Shown: positions 17,354-25,847 of the stretch, piece by piece
How the letters are laid out: each line of letters begins with the position of its first letter
Numbering within the stretch: the first letter of the stretch is position 1
Source of the DNA: [Muricauda] lutisoli (nom. illeg.)
GTDB taxonomy: Bacteria; Bacteroidota; Bacteroidia; Flavobacteriales; Flavobacteriaceae
NCBI RefSeq assembly: GCF_017313105.1
Contig: NZ_JAFLND010000001.1
Location: 124,001-188,000 of the forward strand
Length of the DNA: 64,000 nt
Direction: 5' to 3'
Made by a program: the position numbers and the translations under genes
The notes under the pieces: model-generated
The model's database searches: none
Told to the model about the DNA's origin: nothing
Seen by the model: only the letters and a program-made list of their open reading frames with translations

Positions 17354-18064
17354 TTATTTCTTTAACGTAAGCTTTGCTAAATAGTCGTAATGTTCTCCCG
17401 AAATTACAAGCTCACAATTGAAACCATTGGATTCGCAGGCATTCTGCAAGGTATTGAAATCTATATAAACCCAATTAAATGGTTTGCTTTTTTTGCCTTT
17501 GTATTCCATGGTAAAGGCAACTTCACCATAATAAGCTTCATTGTTTGGAATCCAATATCCGCCATCTTCATCTTGTTCAAACATATAGATGATATCACTG
17601 GAATCCAACAAAATCTGTCCATTAGGCCGTAACAATGAGGCCAAATGCTGCAAAAAATGACTTAAGTTGTTCAGCTTTCCGGCCAACCCAATACCATTCA
17701 TGAGCAAAAGTAGGGTGTCGTACTTTTCTCCTGAATAGTCCATGATATTGCTGAGCACCGTGGATTTTAGACCCCTCTGCTTGCACACGGTAATGGCACC
17801 CTCAGAATTGTCCAAAGCCGTTACCTCCAGTCCTTTCTTTTGCAGATAAAGGGCATGGCCACCTGCGCCGGCACCAACATCCAACACTTTACCGTTAGCC
17901 AATTGAAGTGCTTTCTGTTCAATTTTGGGCATCTCATCAAATGTTCGGAACAAATATGGAATAGGAATCACATCTTCTTCATCTAAAGATGAGTAGGTTT
18001 TTATGTCTTCTGTATACGCCCCATTTTGATAATCGCGCAGGGCCATTCCAAAAACATCTACCAT
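17354..18064 (-). CDS. Class I SAM-dependent methyltransferase
   Basis: A 236-residue methyltransferase with the SAM-binding glycine motif VLDVGAGAGGHAL, an acidic post-strand residue in VTALDNSEG and a LLLMNGIGLAGKL motif after strand 4. It appears cytoplasmic. The acceptor is unknown. The gene is divergent from the YkgJ-type gene, with start codons about 75 bases apart. Confidence 0.88.
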   Translation of the reverse strand: MVDVFGMALRDYQNGAYTEDIKTYSSLDEEDVIPIPYLFRTFDEMPKIEQKALQLANGKVLDVGAGAGGHALYLQKKGLEVTALDNSEGAITVCKQRGLKSTVLSNIMDYSGEKYDTLLLLMNGIGLAGKLNNLSHFLQHLASLLRPNGQILLDSSDIIYMFEQDEDGGYWIPNNEAYYGEVAFTMEYKGKKSKPFNWVYIDFNTLQNACESNGFNCELVISGEHYDYLAKLTLKK

Positions 18065-18124
18065 AGCTAGAGTTTGTTTTTTGCAAAGGTGGGACTTTAA
18101 TTGCTTGGAAAGGTTTAAAATGGA

Positions 18125-18132
18125 TAAGTTTG
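18125..18132 (+). promoter_or_regulatory. -7 box against the YkgJ-type start
   Basis: TAAGTTTG matches TAnnTTTG and ends 6 bases before the ATG at 18139, predicting a leaderless or nearly leaderless transcript. Confidence 0.5.
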
Positions 18133-18138
18133 TGCACT

Positions 18139-18633
18139 ATGGATGAAATACTCAGGGATTTACCACAAAAGGCCAGGGAGAAACATTCTGAGAACAAAAA
18201 GTTCTTCGCCAAGCTTAAAAAGCGGCCCCCAAAAAATCTGGATTACACCATGCAGGAACTGCATGAGGCCGAGTTTGAACGAACCGATTGCCTAAGCTGT
18301 GCCAATTGTTGTAAAACCACGGGACCATTGTTCACCAATGCCGATATTGAACGGATTGCCAAACATTTTAGGATGAAGCCCTCACAATTTATTGATGAGT
18401 TTTTAAAGGTGGATGAGGAGAACGATTATGTGTTGCAAAGCGTTCCCTGTACTTTTTTAGGAGCTGATAATTACTGTTCCATTTATGATGTGCGGCCCAA
18501 AGCGTGCCGGGAATTTCCGCATACGGACCGAAAAAAATTCCAACAGATAGCGAACCTTACCATGAAAAACGTGGCGATTTGTCCTGCTGCATTCAACATT
18601 GTAGAAGAGATGAAAAAAAACATCAAATTTTAA
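18139..18633 (+). CDS. YkgJ-family cysteine-cluster protein
   Basis: A 164-residue member of the YkgJ family, which carries a CxxxxxxCC-type zinc- or iron-chelating cysteine cluster. Cysteines lie in DCLSCANCCKTTG, VPCTFLGADNYCSIYDVRPKAC and the late ICPAAF. The ATG at 18139 is preferred over a TTG three codons upstream. No enzymatic role is established. It is followed by the fatty-acid-hydroxylase gene after 21 bases. Confidence 0.9.
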   Translation: MDEILRDLPQKAREKHSENKKFFAKLKKRPPKNLDYTMQELHEAEFERTDCLSCANCCKTTGPLFTNADIERIAKHFRMKPSQFIDEFLKVDEENDYVLQSVPCTFLGADNYCSIYDVRPKACREFPHTDRKKFQQIANLTMKNVAICPAAFNIVEEMKKNIKF

Positions 18634-18641
18634 TGATTTGT

Positions 18642-18649
18642 TATATTTG
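18642..18649 (+). promoter_or_regulatory. -7 box against the sterol-desaturase-family start
   Basis: TATATTTG matches TAnnTTTG and ends 5 bases before the ATG at 18655. This is the third such arrangement within 3 kb. Confidence 0.5.
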
Positions 18650-18654
18650 AAGGG

Positions 18655-19482
18655 ATGGAACAAATAATTTCATACTTCGAGACTATCCCTTCATGGCACC
18701 GAAGCCTAATTTTGGTAGGAGGGATTACTTTTTTCTGGATTTTGGAAGGGATGGTGCCCCTGTTCAATGTGCCCTATAAAAAATGGCGGCACTCCGTTCC
18801 CAACTTCTTTTTTACGCTGACCACCATTATTGTGAATTTTCCGCTCGCGTTTTTGTTGCTAAAATCGTCGGATTGGGCTGTTGAGAATCAATTCGGGATT
18901 ATTAACTGGCTGCCAGAAATACCGTTATGGCTTTACGTGCTTCTTGGCGTAATGCTCTTGGATTTGATAGGGGCCTATGCGGCACATTGGGTGGAGCACA
19001 AGGTAAAACCATTGTGGATGGTTCATTTGGTGCACCATTCCGATCATAATGTGGACACGACTACGGCCAATCGTCATCATCCTTTGGAAAGTTTGATCAG
19101 GTATGCATTTACGTTGGCGGGTGTTGTTATTGTTGGAGCGCCCATCGGCATTATTATGTTGTACCAAAGTTTGTCCGTTGTGTTTTCACAATTCAATCAT
19201 GCGAACATTCGCTTGCCCAAAAAAGTGGACAATGCCATCAGCTGGTTCATTGTAAGTCCCGATATGCACAAAGTGCACCATCATTATCAATTGCCCTATA
19301 CCGATTCCAACTATGGAAATATTTTCTCTATTTGGGACCGATTGTTCGGCACATACATGTCCATGGATCCTAAGAATATTGTGTATGGGGTAGATACCTT
19401 TCCCGATGAAAAGGAAAACAGTAGCATTAAAGGCTTGCTGAAACAACCTTTTCATAAATATCGAAGGCCCACAACCGAGTGA
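18655..19482 (+). CDS. Sterol desaturase/fatty-acid hydroxylase family membrane protein
   Basis: A 275-residue integral-membrane di-iron protein. It has about four membrane segments and the histidine boxes of the family: HWVEH, HLVHHSDHNVD, NRHHPLES and HKVHHHYQLPY. The family adds hydroxyl or double-bond groups to lipid chains using O2. The lipid substrate cannot be assigned; in Bacteroidota related proteins act on fatty acids, sphingolipids or carotenoids. It starts 21 bases after the YkgJ-type gene but has its own -7 box. Confidence 0.9.
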   Translation: MEQIISYFETIPSWHRSLILVGGITFFWILEGMVPLFNVPYKKWRHSVPNFFFTLTTIIVNFPLAFLLLKSSDWAVENQFGIINWLPEIPLWLYVLLGVMLLDLIGAYAAHWVEHKVKPLWMVHLVHHSDHNVDTTTANRHHPLESLIRYAFTLAGVVIVGAPIGIIMLYQSLSVVFSQFNHANIRLPKKVDNAISWFIVSPDMHKVHHHYQLPYTDSNYGNIFSIWDRLFGTYMSMDPKNIVYGVDTFPDEKENSSIKGLLKQPFHKYRRPTTE

Positions 19483-19793
19483 TAGAATGTCTTCAGATAT
19501 GAAATGTAAAAACATCGATTGAGAACCGACTGAAGAATCGCTTTTTCGAGAGAAAGGAAAAACTTAGAGTCCAAAAATGAAAGATTCTTAGCTCTGCTCA
19601 GAATGATGAAGAAAGAATGTTCGGCTTTTCTAAAATTTGTGTCCATCACATTTCCTGTCATTCCGCGCCCGACACGGAATCCATAAAAGCGGGGTCATGA
19701 AACGAGTTCAGGTTGGTGAGATTCTTCGCTCTGCTCAGAATTACAAAGAAAGAATGTTCGGGTCAATCTGTGCAATTCATGTTAAGCTATGTA
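19483..19793. repeat. Intergenic region with repeat elements
   Basis: A 311-base region between convergent genes with no supported coding frame. It holds a direct repeat of 42 bases (19583-19624 and 19720-19761, 38 of 42 identical) starting GATTCTTAGCTCTGCTCAGA and ending AAAGAATGTTCGG. Between the copies is TGTCATTCCGCGCCCGACAC (19656-19675), whose TTCCG/CGGAA arms form a stem. The mix resembles the dispersed intergenic repeats of flavobacterial genomes; copy number elsewhere is not visible. Confidence 0.7.
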
Positions 19794-21017
19794 TCAATTG
19801 TAAATTAAATACTTAGCCCGTATTTTTTTAAAGTTTTCCAGGTCGTCTTGCCAAGTAGCCTTGATTTCATTGTTGGACAAACCTTCCTCAATCTGTTTTT
19901 GAAGCAGGGGAGTACCTGCGTGTTTGGTGAATCCACTGGTTAAAAAGAATTTGGATTTGTCCAAAGTGTGGTTGTAAGCATCAATGATCCATTCCATGGT
20001 TACCTCGTTCATTCTTGGAGTATTGGACAAGTCTCGGCCATAGCAGGTTTTACCTTCTTCTTTGGGGTATTTGGAACCAAAATTGGGCTCGGGAACATAA
20101 CTGAAATCATAGGCGGTACTATCCATAAAAGAGGCCCCGTACCTTTGAAACTGGAATTCGGTGCCGCGGCCGGCATTTACATTGGTGCCTTCAAACAATC
20201 CCAAACTCGGATATAATGTGATAGCGGTATCATTGGGCAGATTGGGTGAGGGTCGAATAGGCAGGTGATATTCGGAATCGTGGGTGTAGTTTTCCAGTTC
20301 AATTACGGTCAAATCAGCTTTATTTCCATTTTCCAGCCATCCTTCACCGTTCAACATTTGGGCATATTCGCCCATGGTCATCCCATACACTAAGGGAATC
20401 GTGTTCATTCCCAAATAGCTTGTATGTTCTTTCATCATGGTGGGTCCGTCCACATAATGACCGTTGGGATTGGGTCTGTCCAAAACCATTATAGGCGTAT
20501 TGTTTTCGGCGCAGGACTCCATCACCAATTGTAAGGAAGCAATAAATGTATAGAACCGTACACCCACATCTTGAATGTCAAAAACAACCACATCCAAGCC
20601 GCTCAGTTGCTCTTGGGATGGTTTTCGGTTTTTACCGTAAAGCGAAATAATGGGCAAACCTGTTTGGGTATCCATCCCATCTTTTACGTGTTCCCCTGCA
20701 TCTGCAGTACCTCGAAAGCCATGTTCGGGAGCAAAAACCTTTTTTACATCCACACCCAAGGAGAGCAAAGAATCCACCAAGTGAGTATGGCTTTTTCCCG
20801 TGAAGATGACACTTGTTGGATTGGCCACTATGCCAACCTTTTTACCTTGAAGAAGAGGAAAGTAGGCCTCGGTTCGGTTGGCTGCCACTTTTATGGGAGC
20901 GAACACTTCGGTTTTGGCATCTGAAGCTGAAATGGTTTCTTTTTGTTGTCCCTTGCATGCGGAAAACACCAAAAACAACAATAAAACTGTACTTTTGAAT
21001 CTAGATAAAATGGGCAT
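19794..21017 (-). CDS. namZ: DUF1343 exo-beta-N-acetylmuramidase-like lipoprotein (NamZ family)
   Basis: A 407-residue protein of the DUF1343 family, known as NamZ (GH171), which removes terminal MurNAc from peptidoglycan fragments. It has a lipoprotein signal peptide (lipobox FSACK) and the conserved blocks VGIVANPTS, FAPEHGFRG, VFDIQDVGVRFYTF and LDRPNPNG. It probably acts in the periplasm on muropeptides released during wall turnover. Its ATG is only 3 bases from the TTG start of the divergent permease gene, so the two promoters must lie inside each other's coding sequence. Confidence 0.9.
   Translation of the reverse strand: MPILSRFKSTVLLLFLVFSACKGQQKETISASDAKTEVFAPIKVAANRTEAYFPLLQGKKVGIVANPTSVIFTGKSHTHLVDSLLSLGVDVKKVFAPEHGFRGTADAGEHVKDGMDTQTGLPIISLYGKNRKPSQEQLSGLDVVVFDIQDVGVRFYTFIASLQLVMESCAENNTPIMVLDRPNPNGHYVDGPTMMKEHTSYLGMNTIPLVYGMTMGEYAQMLNGEGWLENGNKADLTVIELENYTHDSEYHLPIRPSPNLPNDTAITLYPSLGLFEGTNVNAGRGTEFQFQRYGASFMDSTAYDFSYVPEPNFGSKYPKEEGKTCYGRDLSNTPRMNEVTMEWIIDAYNHTLDKSKFFLTSGFTKHAGTPLLQKQIEEGLSNNEIKATWQDDLENFKKIRAKYLIYN
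20990..20997 (+). promoter_or_regulatory. -7 box of the permease gene inside namZ
   Basis: TACTTTTG matches TAnnTTTG and lies 23 bases before the TTG start of the permease gene, within the first codons of the divergent namZ. No clear -33 element is seen. Confidence 0.4.
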
Positions 21018-21020
21018 TCG

Positions 21021-22262
21021 TTGAATTTAGAATTATTTATTGCCAAACGCCTTGTTACAGGGAAGGAACATAAAATTAGTATTTCCGCCCCGATAATAAA
21101 AATTGCCATTGCCGCTATCGCCATCGGGGTGGTGATGATGCTCATTGCCATTGCTACAGGTGTGGGGCTTAAAAATAAAATACGGGAAAAGGTTGCGGCC
21201 TTTAACGGCCATATTCAAATTTCCAGTTTCGATAATAATAACTCCGAGGTTTCCCTGATGCCGATTCCCTTAAATCAGGATTTTTACCCGGAATTCAAAG
21301 ATGTAGAGGGCATCAGACACGTTCAGGCAGTGGCCACCAAAGGTGGAATAATCCGAACAGCCGATACGTTTGAAGGGATGTTGGCCAAGGGAGTGGGAAC
21401 CGATTACGATTGGAGCACTTTTGAAGAGTATCTGGTCGATGGTAGGATACCCGATTATAGTGGAGACCTCAATGAAGAAGTGCTCATATCCAGTTTAATG
21501 GCCAATAGATTGCAGTTGAAAGTTGGTGATAGTTTCTTTTCCTTTTTTCTTCGTGATGGTGATGCGTCCAAGCCACCGAACAATCGCAGGTTCGAAATAG
21601 TTGGTATTTATGACAGTGGTTTTGAGGAGTTTGATGAAACCTATGTGTTTGTGGATATCCGACATATTCAATTGATGAACAGATGGGAAGAAAACGAGAT
21701 CGGAAACTTTGAGGTTTTTATTGATGATTTTGATCAACTTGATGAGAAAAGTAATGAGATATACAATAAAACGCTCTCCAACTTGGATACGCAGAACATT
21801 AAAAGTAAATACTTCCGCATTTTTGAATGGATCGGTCTTTTTGATTTTAATATCGCCCTGATCATTGGTATCATGATCATTGTAGGAGGCATAAATATGA
21901 TAACCGCTTTGCTGGTCCTTATTTTGGAGCGTACCCAAATGATCGGGATTTTAAAAGCATTGGGGTCTGCCAATTGGAGTATACGGAAAGTGTTTTTGTA
22001 CAATGCTGCTTATTTGATTGCCATCGGACTTTTTTGGGGCAACTTGATTGGTTTGGGGCTTATTTTTCTTCAGCATAAGTACCGAATGTTCAAATTCCCC
22101 AACCCCGAGGAATACTATATCGATTATATTCCCGTGCATATGGACTTGCCAACTGTCTTACTATTGAACATTGGGGTGATGTTACTTTGTTTGTTGATGC
22201 TTTTGGTCCCATCATACATCATCACCAAAATCACACCTGTAAAAGCCATTCAGTTCGAGTAG
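21021..22262 (+). CDS. LolC/LolE (FtsX)-type ABC transporter permease
   Basis: A 413-residue inner-membrane permease of the MacB/FtsX type, with one N-terminal membrane segment (about 23-47), a large periplasmic domain (about 48-275) and three C-terminal segments. The N-terminal motif ISAPIIKIAIAAIAIGVVMM matches flavobacterial LolC/E-like proteins. An in-frame stop at 21006-21008 and the lack of a nearby ATG leave TTG at 21021 as the only sensible start. Lipoprotein release to LolA is the likely role; no ATPase gene is adjacent. Confidence 0.88.
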   Translation: MNLELFIAKRLVTGKEHKISISAPIIKIAIAAIAIGVVMMLIAIATGVGLKNKIREKVAAFNGHIQISSFDNNNSEVSLMPIPLNQDFYPEFKDVEGIRHVQAVATKGGIIRTADTFEGMLAKGVGTDYDWSTFEEYLVDGRIPDYSGDLNEEVLISSLMANRLQLKVGDSFFSFFLRDGDASKPPNNRRFEIVGIYDSGFEEFDETYVFVDIRHIQLMNRWEENEIGNFEVFIDDFDQLDEKSNEIYNKTLSNLDTQNIKSKYFRIFEWIGLFDFNIALIIGIMIIVGGINMITALLVLILERTQMIGILKALGSANWSIRKVFLYNAAYLIAIGLFWGNLIGLGLIFLQHKYRMFKFPNPEEYYIDYIPVHMDLPTVLLLNIGVMLLCLLMLLVPSYIITKITPVKAIQFE

Positions 22263-22327
22263 AAGATATGCTGTTGAGTGGGCTTTATCAATCTAAATTG
22301 ATAACTTGTCGAACAAAATAACCCACC

Positions 22328-23626
22328 ATGAGATTCAAATTTTATTCAACTTTATTTGCGTTAGCTATAACCGTTTCTTTATCAGCACAAAAACTTTCCA
22401 GGGCTGAAAAAAAGATTGTTTCCACCATTGAAAAAAATAATGCTGAAGCCATTGATTTTCTTGAAAAAGTGGTCAATATCAACAGCGGAACCCTAAATGC
22501 GGAAGGCGTAAAAAAAGTAGGGATGGTATTTAAGGATGCCTTCGATGATATCGGTTTCGAAACTACTTGGATAGAAATGCCGGCCGATATGAACCGTTCT
22601 GGCCATTTGTTTGCGGAAACCACGGGTTCAAAGGGGAAAAAGCTGTTGCTCATTGGACATTTGGACACCGTTTTTGAAGAGGACAGTCCTTTCCAGACTT
22701 TTGAAATGGTGAACGATAGCATTGCCCACGCCCCAGGTGGCAACGATATGAAAGGCGGGGATGTAATTGTACTATATGCCTTAAAAGCACTTTCTGATAA
22801 CGGTTTACTGGACGATGCACAGATCATTGTGGCATTTACCGGGGACGAGGAGAGCACGGGCAAACCTTTGTCCATAAGTAGAAAAGATTTGATAGATGCA
22901 GCCAAACGAAGCGATGTTGCCCTTGGTTTTGAAACTTCCACAGGATTTAATTATGCCACAGTGGCCAGAAGGGGAGCGTCTGGTTGGGCCGTGGAAGTGG
23001 AAGGAAAACGTGCCCATTCCTCTGGAATTTTTAGCGAAGGTACAGGGGCCGGGGCCATATTCGAAATGTCCCGAATCCTTCATCAATTTTATACAGATGT
23101 CAAGGGCGAAGATCTGTTGACCTTTAACCCTGGTGTTTTACTTGGAGGAACTTTTGTCAATTACGATGAATTGACCAGCAAGGGAGATGCCTTTGGAAAA
23201 ACCAATGTAGTTGCCCAAAAAGCCATAGTAAAAGGCGGACTCAGATTTATATCCGAGGAACAAAAAGAACGTGCCAGGGCAAAAATGAGGGAAATCGTGG
23301 CGAACAACTTGCCTAAAACTTCAGCAACCGTAAGTTTTACCGATAGTTACCCGGCCATGCAGCCAACTGAAGGCAACCTTGAATTATTGAGCACTTTGAA
23401 CAAGGTTAGTCTGGATTTGAAGCAGGGGGAAGTGTTGGCCTATGACCCAGGAAGAAGGGGTGCTGCCGATGTTTCCTTTGTGGCTGAATACGTGGATGGG
23501 TTGGACGGATTGGGTACCATGGGTTCCAATGCCCACACCCCACAAGAAACCGTTAACCTAAATACGATTGAAGCATTGACAAAGCGTACTGCCATTTTGA
23601 TCTACCGATTGATAAACACAAAATAA
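22328..23626 (+). CDS. Exported M20-family metallopeptidase (CPG2-like)
   Basis: A 432-residue zinc peptidase of the M20 family, closest in layout to glutamate carboxypeptidase (CPG2). It has a signal peptide (ending SLSAQ) and metal-site motifs HLDTVFE, GGNDMKGG, GDEESTG and HTPQETVNL. It would cleave a C-terminal amino acid or deacylate an N-acyl amino acid in the periplasm. The stop overlaps the start of the next gene by one base, so the two are translationally coupled. Confidence 0.9.
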   Translation: MRFKFYSTLFALAITVSLSAQKLSRAEKKIVSTIEKNNAEAIDFLEKVVNINSGTLNAEGVKKVGMVFKDAFDDIGFETTWIEMPADMNRSGHLFAETTGSKGKKLLLIGHLDTVFEEDSPFQTFEMVNDSIAHAPGGNDMKGGDVIVLYALKALSDNGLLDDAQIIVAFTGDEESTGKPLSISRKDLIDAAKRSDVALGFETSTGFNYATVARRGASGWAVEVEGKRAHSSGIFSEGTGAGAIFEMSRILHQFYTDVKGEDLLTFNPGVLLGGTFVNYDELTSKGDAFGKTNVVAQKAIVKGGLRFISEEQKERARAKMREIVANNLPKTSATVSFTDSYPAMQPTEGNLELLSTLNKVSLDLKQGEVLAYDPGRRGAADVSFVAEYVDGLDGLGTMGSNAHTPQETVNLNTIEALTKRTAILIYRLINTK

Positions 23627-24402
23627 TGGTAAAACTTAAAAGAAATAACACCACAGTTAAGATTGATGCTGGAGAGTTGGTGGGTTATGAAGTAAACGGA
23701 TACCAGTTCATACATCAAAAGGGAAGCCCAGGATGGAGCAGTGCCGATACCGAAATGTTTCCCATAATCGGGCCTGTCAACGAGGCTGATTTTCGTGTAA
23801 AAACGCCTAAAGGCGAAGCGGTCCAAGACCAACATGGGCATTTACGACAAATGGATTACGAATTGGAGCATCAAACAGATACTTCTGCTGTTTTTGCCAA
23901 GGAATATGAGTCGGGAACCGAGGTTTCCAATTCAAAATTTCCTGAAAAATCCACGGAAGAGGCACTGTCCTGGCCATACGATTTTAGGTTTGAGAAATCG
24001 TTTTTGTTGACCGATGATGACCTTGAGGTTCATTTTAAAATTTCAGGAGAAGAGGGGATGCCCTTTATGTTGGGGTATCATCCTGCATTTAAACTGCATT
24101 CAAAATCACCGGTGATTTTGGCAAAAGGCAAAACGATTTCACTGGATGAGGTGTTGGCCGTTGGGAGTCGAGCATTGCAAGTGGCGGATTGTACTTCCAT
24201 CACACTAAAGGACGAGAAGGAAATTACCATCGAGACCGAAGGTTTTGGGAATTTTATGTGTTGGACAGAGGTCAGGAACATGGTGTGTATAGAACCCATT
24301 TCCTTTTATCCCTATGCCGTTGAGCAAGTCAATATTCACCAAGGATTTCAAATGTTGAAGGATTCCGCTCAATTTAAGGTCGTTCTAAAACCTAAAGCAT
24401 AG
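23626..24402 (+). CDS. Aldose-1-epimerase-like protein
   Basis: A 258-residue protein of the galactose-mutarotase superfamily, similar to LacX and other aldose-1-epimerase-like proteins. The fold motif QDQHGHLRQMDYEL, the central LGYHPAFKL and the late IEPISFYPYA segment with Glu are consistent with it. No signal peptide is visible. It overlaps the M20 peptidase gene by one base, a pairing with no obvious pathway. Confidence 0.85.
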   Translation: MVKLKRNNTTVKIDAGELVGYEVNGYQFIHQKGSPGWSSADTEMFPIIGPVNEADFRVKTPKGEAVQDQHGHLRQMDYELEHQTDTSAVFAKEYESGTEVSNSKFPEKSTEEALSWPYDFRFEKSFLLTDDDLEVHFKISGEEGMPFMLGYHPAFKLHSKSPVILAKGKTISLDEVLAVGSRALQVADCTSITLKDEKEITIETEGFGNFMCWTEVRNMVCIEPISFYPYAVEQVNIHQGFQMLKDSAQFKVVLKPKA

Positions 24403-24405
24403 CTT

Positions 24406-25776
24406 TTAAGAAGCAGGGACTTGGTTATTGCTGTGCTTCAAAAAATAGTGGGTAAGAATACTTTCTGTTTCCAAAGTATGTTTCTGTGGACTGATAAAGG
24501 CCTCGACATCTTCAATGGAGGATACTTCAATGTCCGTATCGATAAAACCAAAGCCTTTGTAAATGCCATCTGCAATTAAAATAATCGCGCTTTCGTTTTC
24601 GTTCCTGCCCTTTTCTTTAATAATACGCACTTCAGAGGACAGCATTTTCATATGTGCTATCGCTTCCTCGACCTTTTGGTTATAATCCTTTGGGGACTCT
24701 TCGCCTCTGCAAATTCCTCCGCAGGTATTAATTTCATGATGGGAGCAAGCTGAATTGGTCTGCTGCAGATGGCAATACTTGGGGCAAAGCGCAAAACTTT
24801 TGCATACTTCTTCCAGATATGCTCGGCATTCGGTTTGATTATGAAACACTTTCAAGGGACTTGGAACCCCTTTAATGGTGTTGTAAGCCAGGTGTATAAT
24901 TCCATTTCTGTCTTCATAGGCAAAAATAGCATACTGTCTACCTTGTCTTTTTTGCGCACGGTTATAGGGTGGAAAAAGCCGTTTTATTTCTGCGGATTCC
25001 ATCAAAAGTGCCACTAATTCGCTGCCAGCCAGCTTAAAGTCAATATTTGCAGTCTCCCCGCACATTTGAATTTCTTTGCGGCTTTTGTCGTAAAAGTGTC
25101 CCAACACCCTTTTTTTAAGATTAATGGCCTTTCCTACATAGATGATTTCCCCATTTTGATTCATAAAATAATAGATGCCCGGTTTTTGGGGAATCTTATC
25201 AAAAACAGTTTTGGGCAAATGTGGCGGAAGGGTCGCTTCTTGACTTCGGGCATTCAAGAATTTTTTGAATACCATTTCGGATTCAGGTTTTTCCAAAAGT
25301 TTTTCGAACAGAAGCACGGTAGCATGCGCATCTCCGCGGGCACGGTGGCGATCTACCAAGGGAATTTCCACAGCGGAACACAATTTTCCCAAGCTGTAGG
25401 AACGGAGTCCCGGTATCAATTTACGCGATAGACGGACGGTACAGAGTTTTTTACGGGTAAAATCAACTCCTATTTGTCGGAACTCTTCTTTGATCACACC
25501 ATAGTCAAAATTAACAGAGTGAGCTACAAAAATGCATCCCTCGGTAATATTCAGGATGTTTTGGGCAACCTCTTGGAAAGTAGGTGCATTTTTCACCATG
25601 TGATCATCAATTCCCGTTAGGCCTGTTATAAAATAGGGGATGGGACTTTCCGGGTTGACCAATGAGGTGAATTCGTCCACAATCTGTCCATTATCATATT
25701 TAAATATGGAAATCTCAGTAATCTTGTTCCCTTTGATTCCGTTTCCTGTGGTTTCTATGTCAATTATGGTGTACAA
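24406..25776 (-). CDS. DEDDh exonuclease fused to a GIY-YIG nuclease domain
   Basis: A 456-residue protein combining a DNA polymerase III epsilon-type 3'-5' exonuclease (about 1-165: DIETTG, SVNFDYGVI, HRARGDAHAT) with a UvrC/Cho-like GIY-YIG domain (about 193-280: GIYYFMNQNGEIIYVGKAI) and a cysteine-rich tail (CPKYCHLQ, ACSHHEINTCGGICRG). This architecture is widespread and probably serves DNA repair. Translation seems to begin at TTG (25776), since DIETTG must lie close to the N-terminus and no in-frame ATG is upstream. Confidence 0.92.
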   Translation of the reverse strand: MYTIIDIETTGNGIKGNKITEISIFKYDNGQIVDEFTSLVNPESPIPYFITGLTGIDDHMVKNAPTFQEVAQNILNITEGCIFVAHSVNFDYGVIKEEFRQIGVDFTRKKLCTVRLSRKLIPGLRSYSLGKLCSAVEIPLVDRHRARGDAHATVLLFEKLLEKPESEMVFKKFLNARSQEATLPPHLPKTVFDKIPQKPGIYYFMNQNGEIIYVGKAINLKKRVLGHFYDKSRKEIQMCGETANIDFKLAGSELVALLMESAEIKRLFPPYNRAQKRQGRQYAIFAYEDRNGIIHLAYNTIKGVPSPLKVFHNQTECRAYLEEVCKSFALCPKYCHLQQTNSACSHHEINTCGGICRGEESPKDYNQKVEEAIAHMKMLSSEVRIIKEKGRNENESAIILIADGIYKGFGFIDTDIEVSSIEDVEAFISPQKHTLETESILTHYFLKHSNNQVPAS

Positions 25777-25847
25777 ACTCGTAGTGCTGAATAAAGATTG
25801 AAATTATGGATAAAGTTTTCAGCATCCAAGGGGTAATGGTCTTGCCT

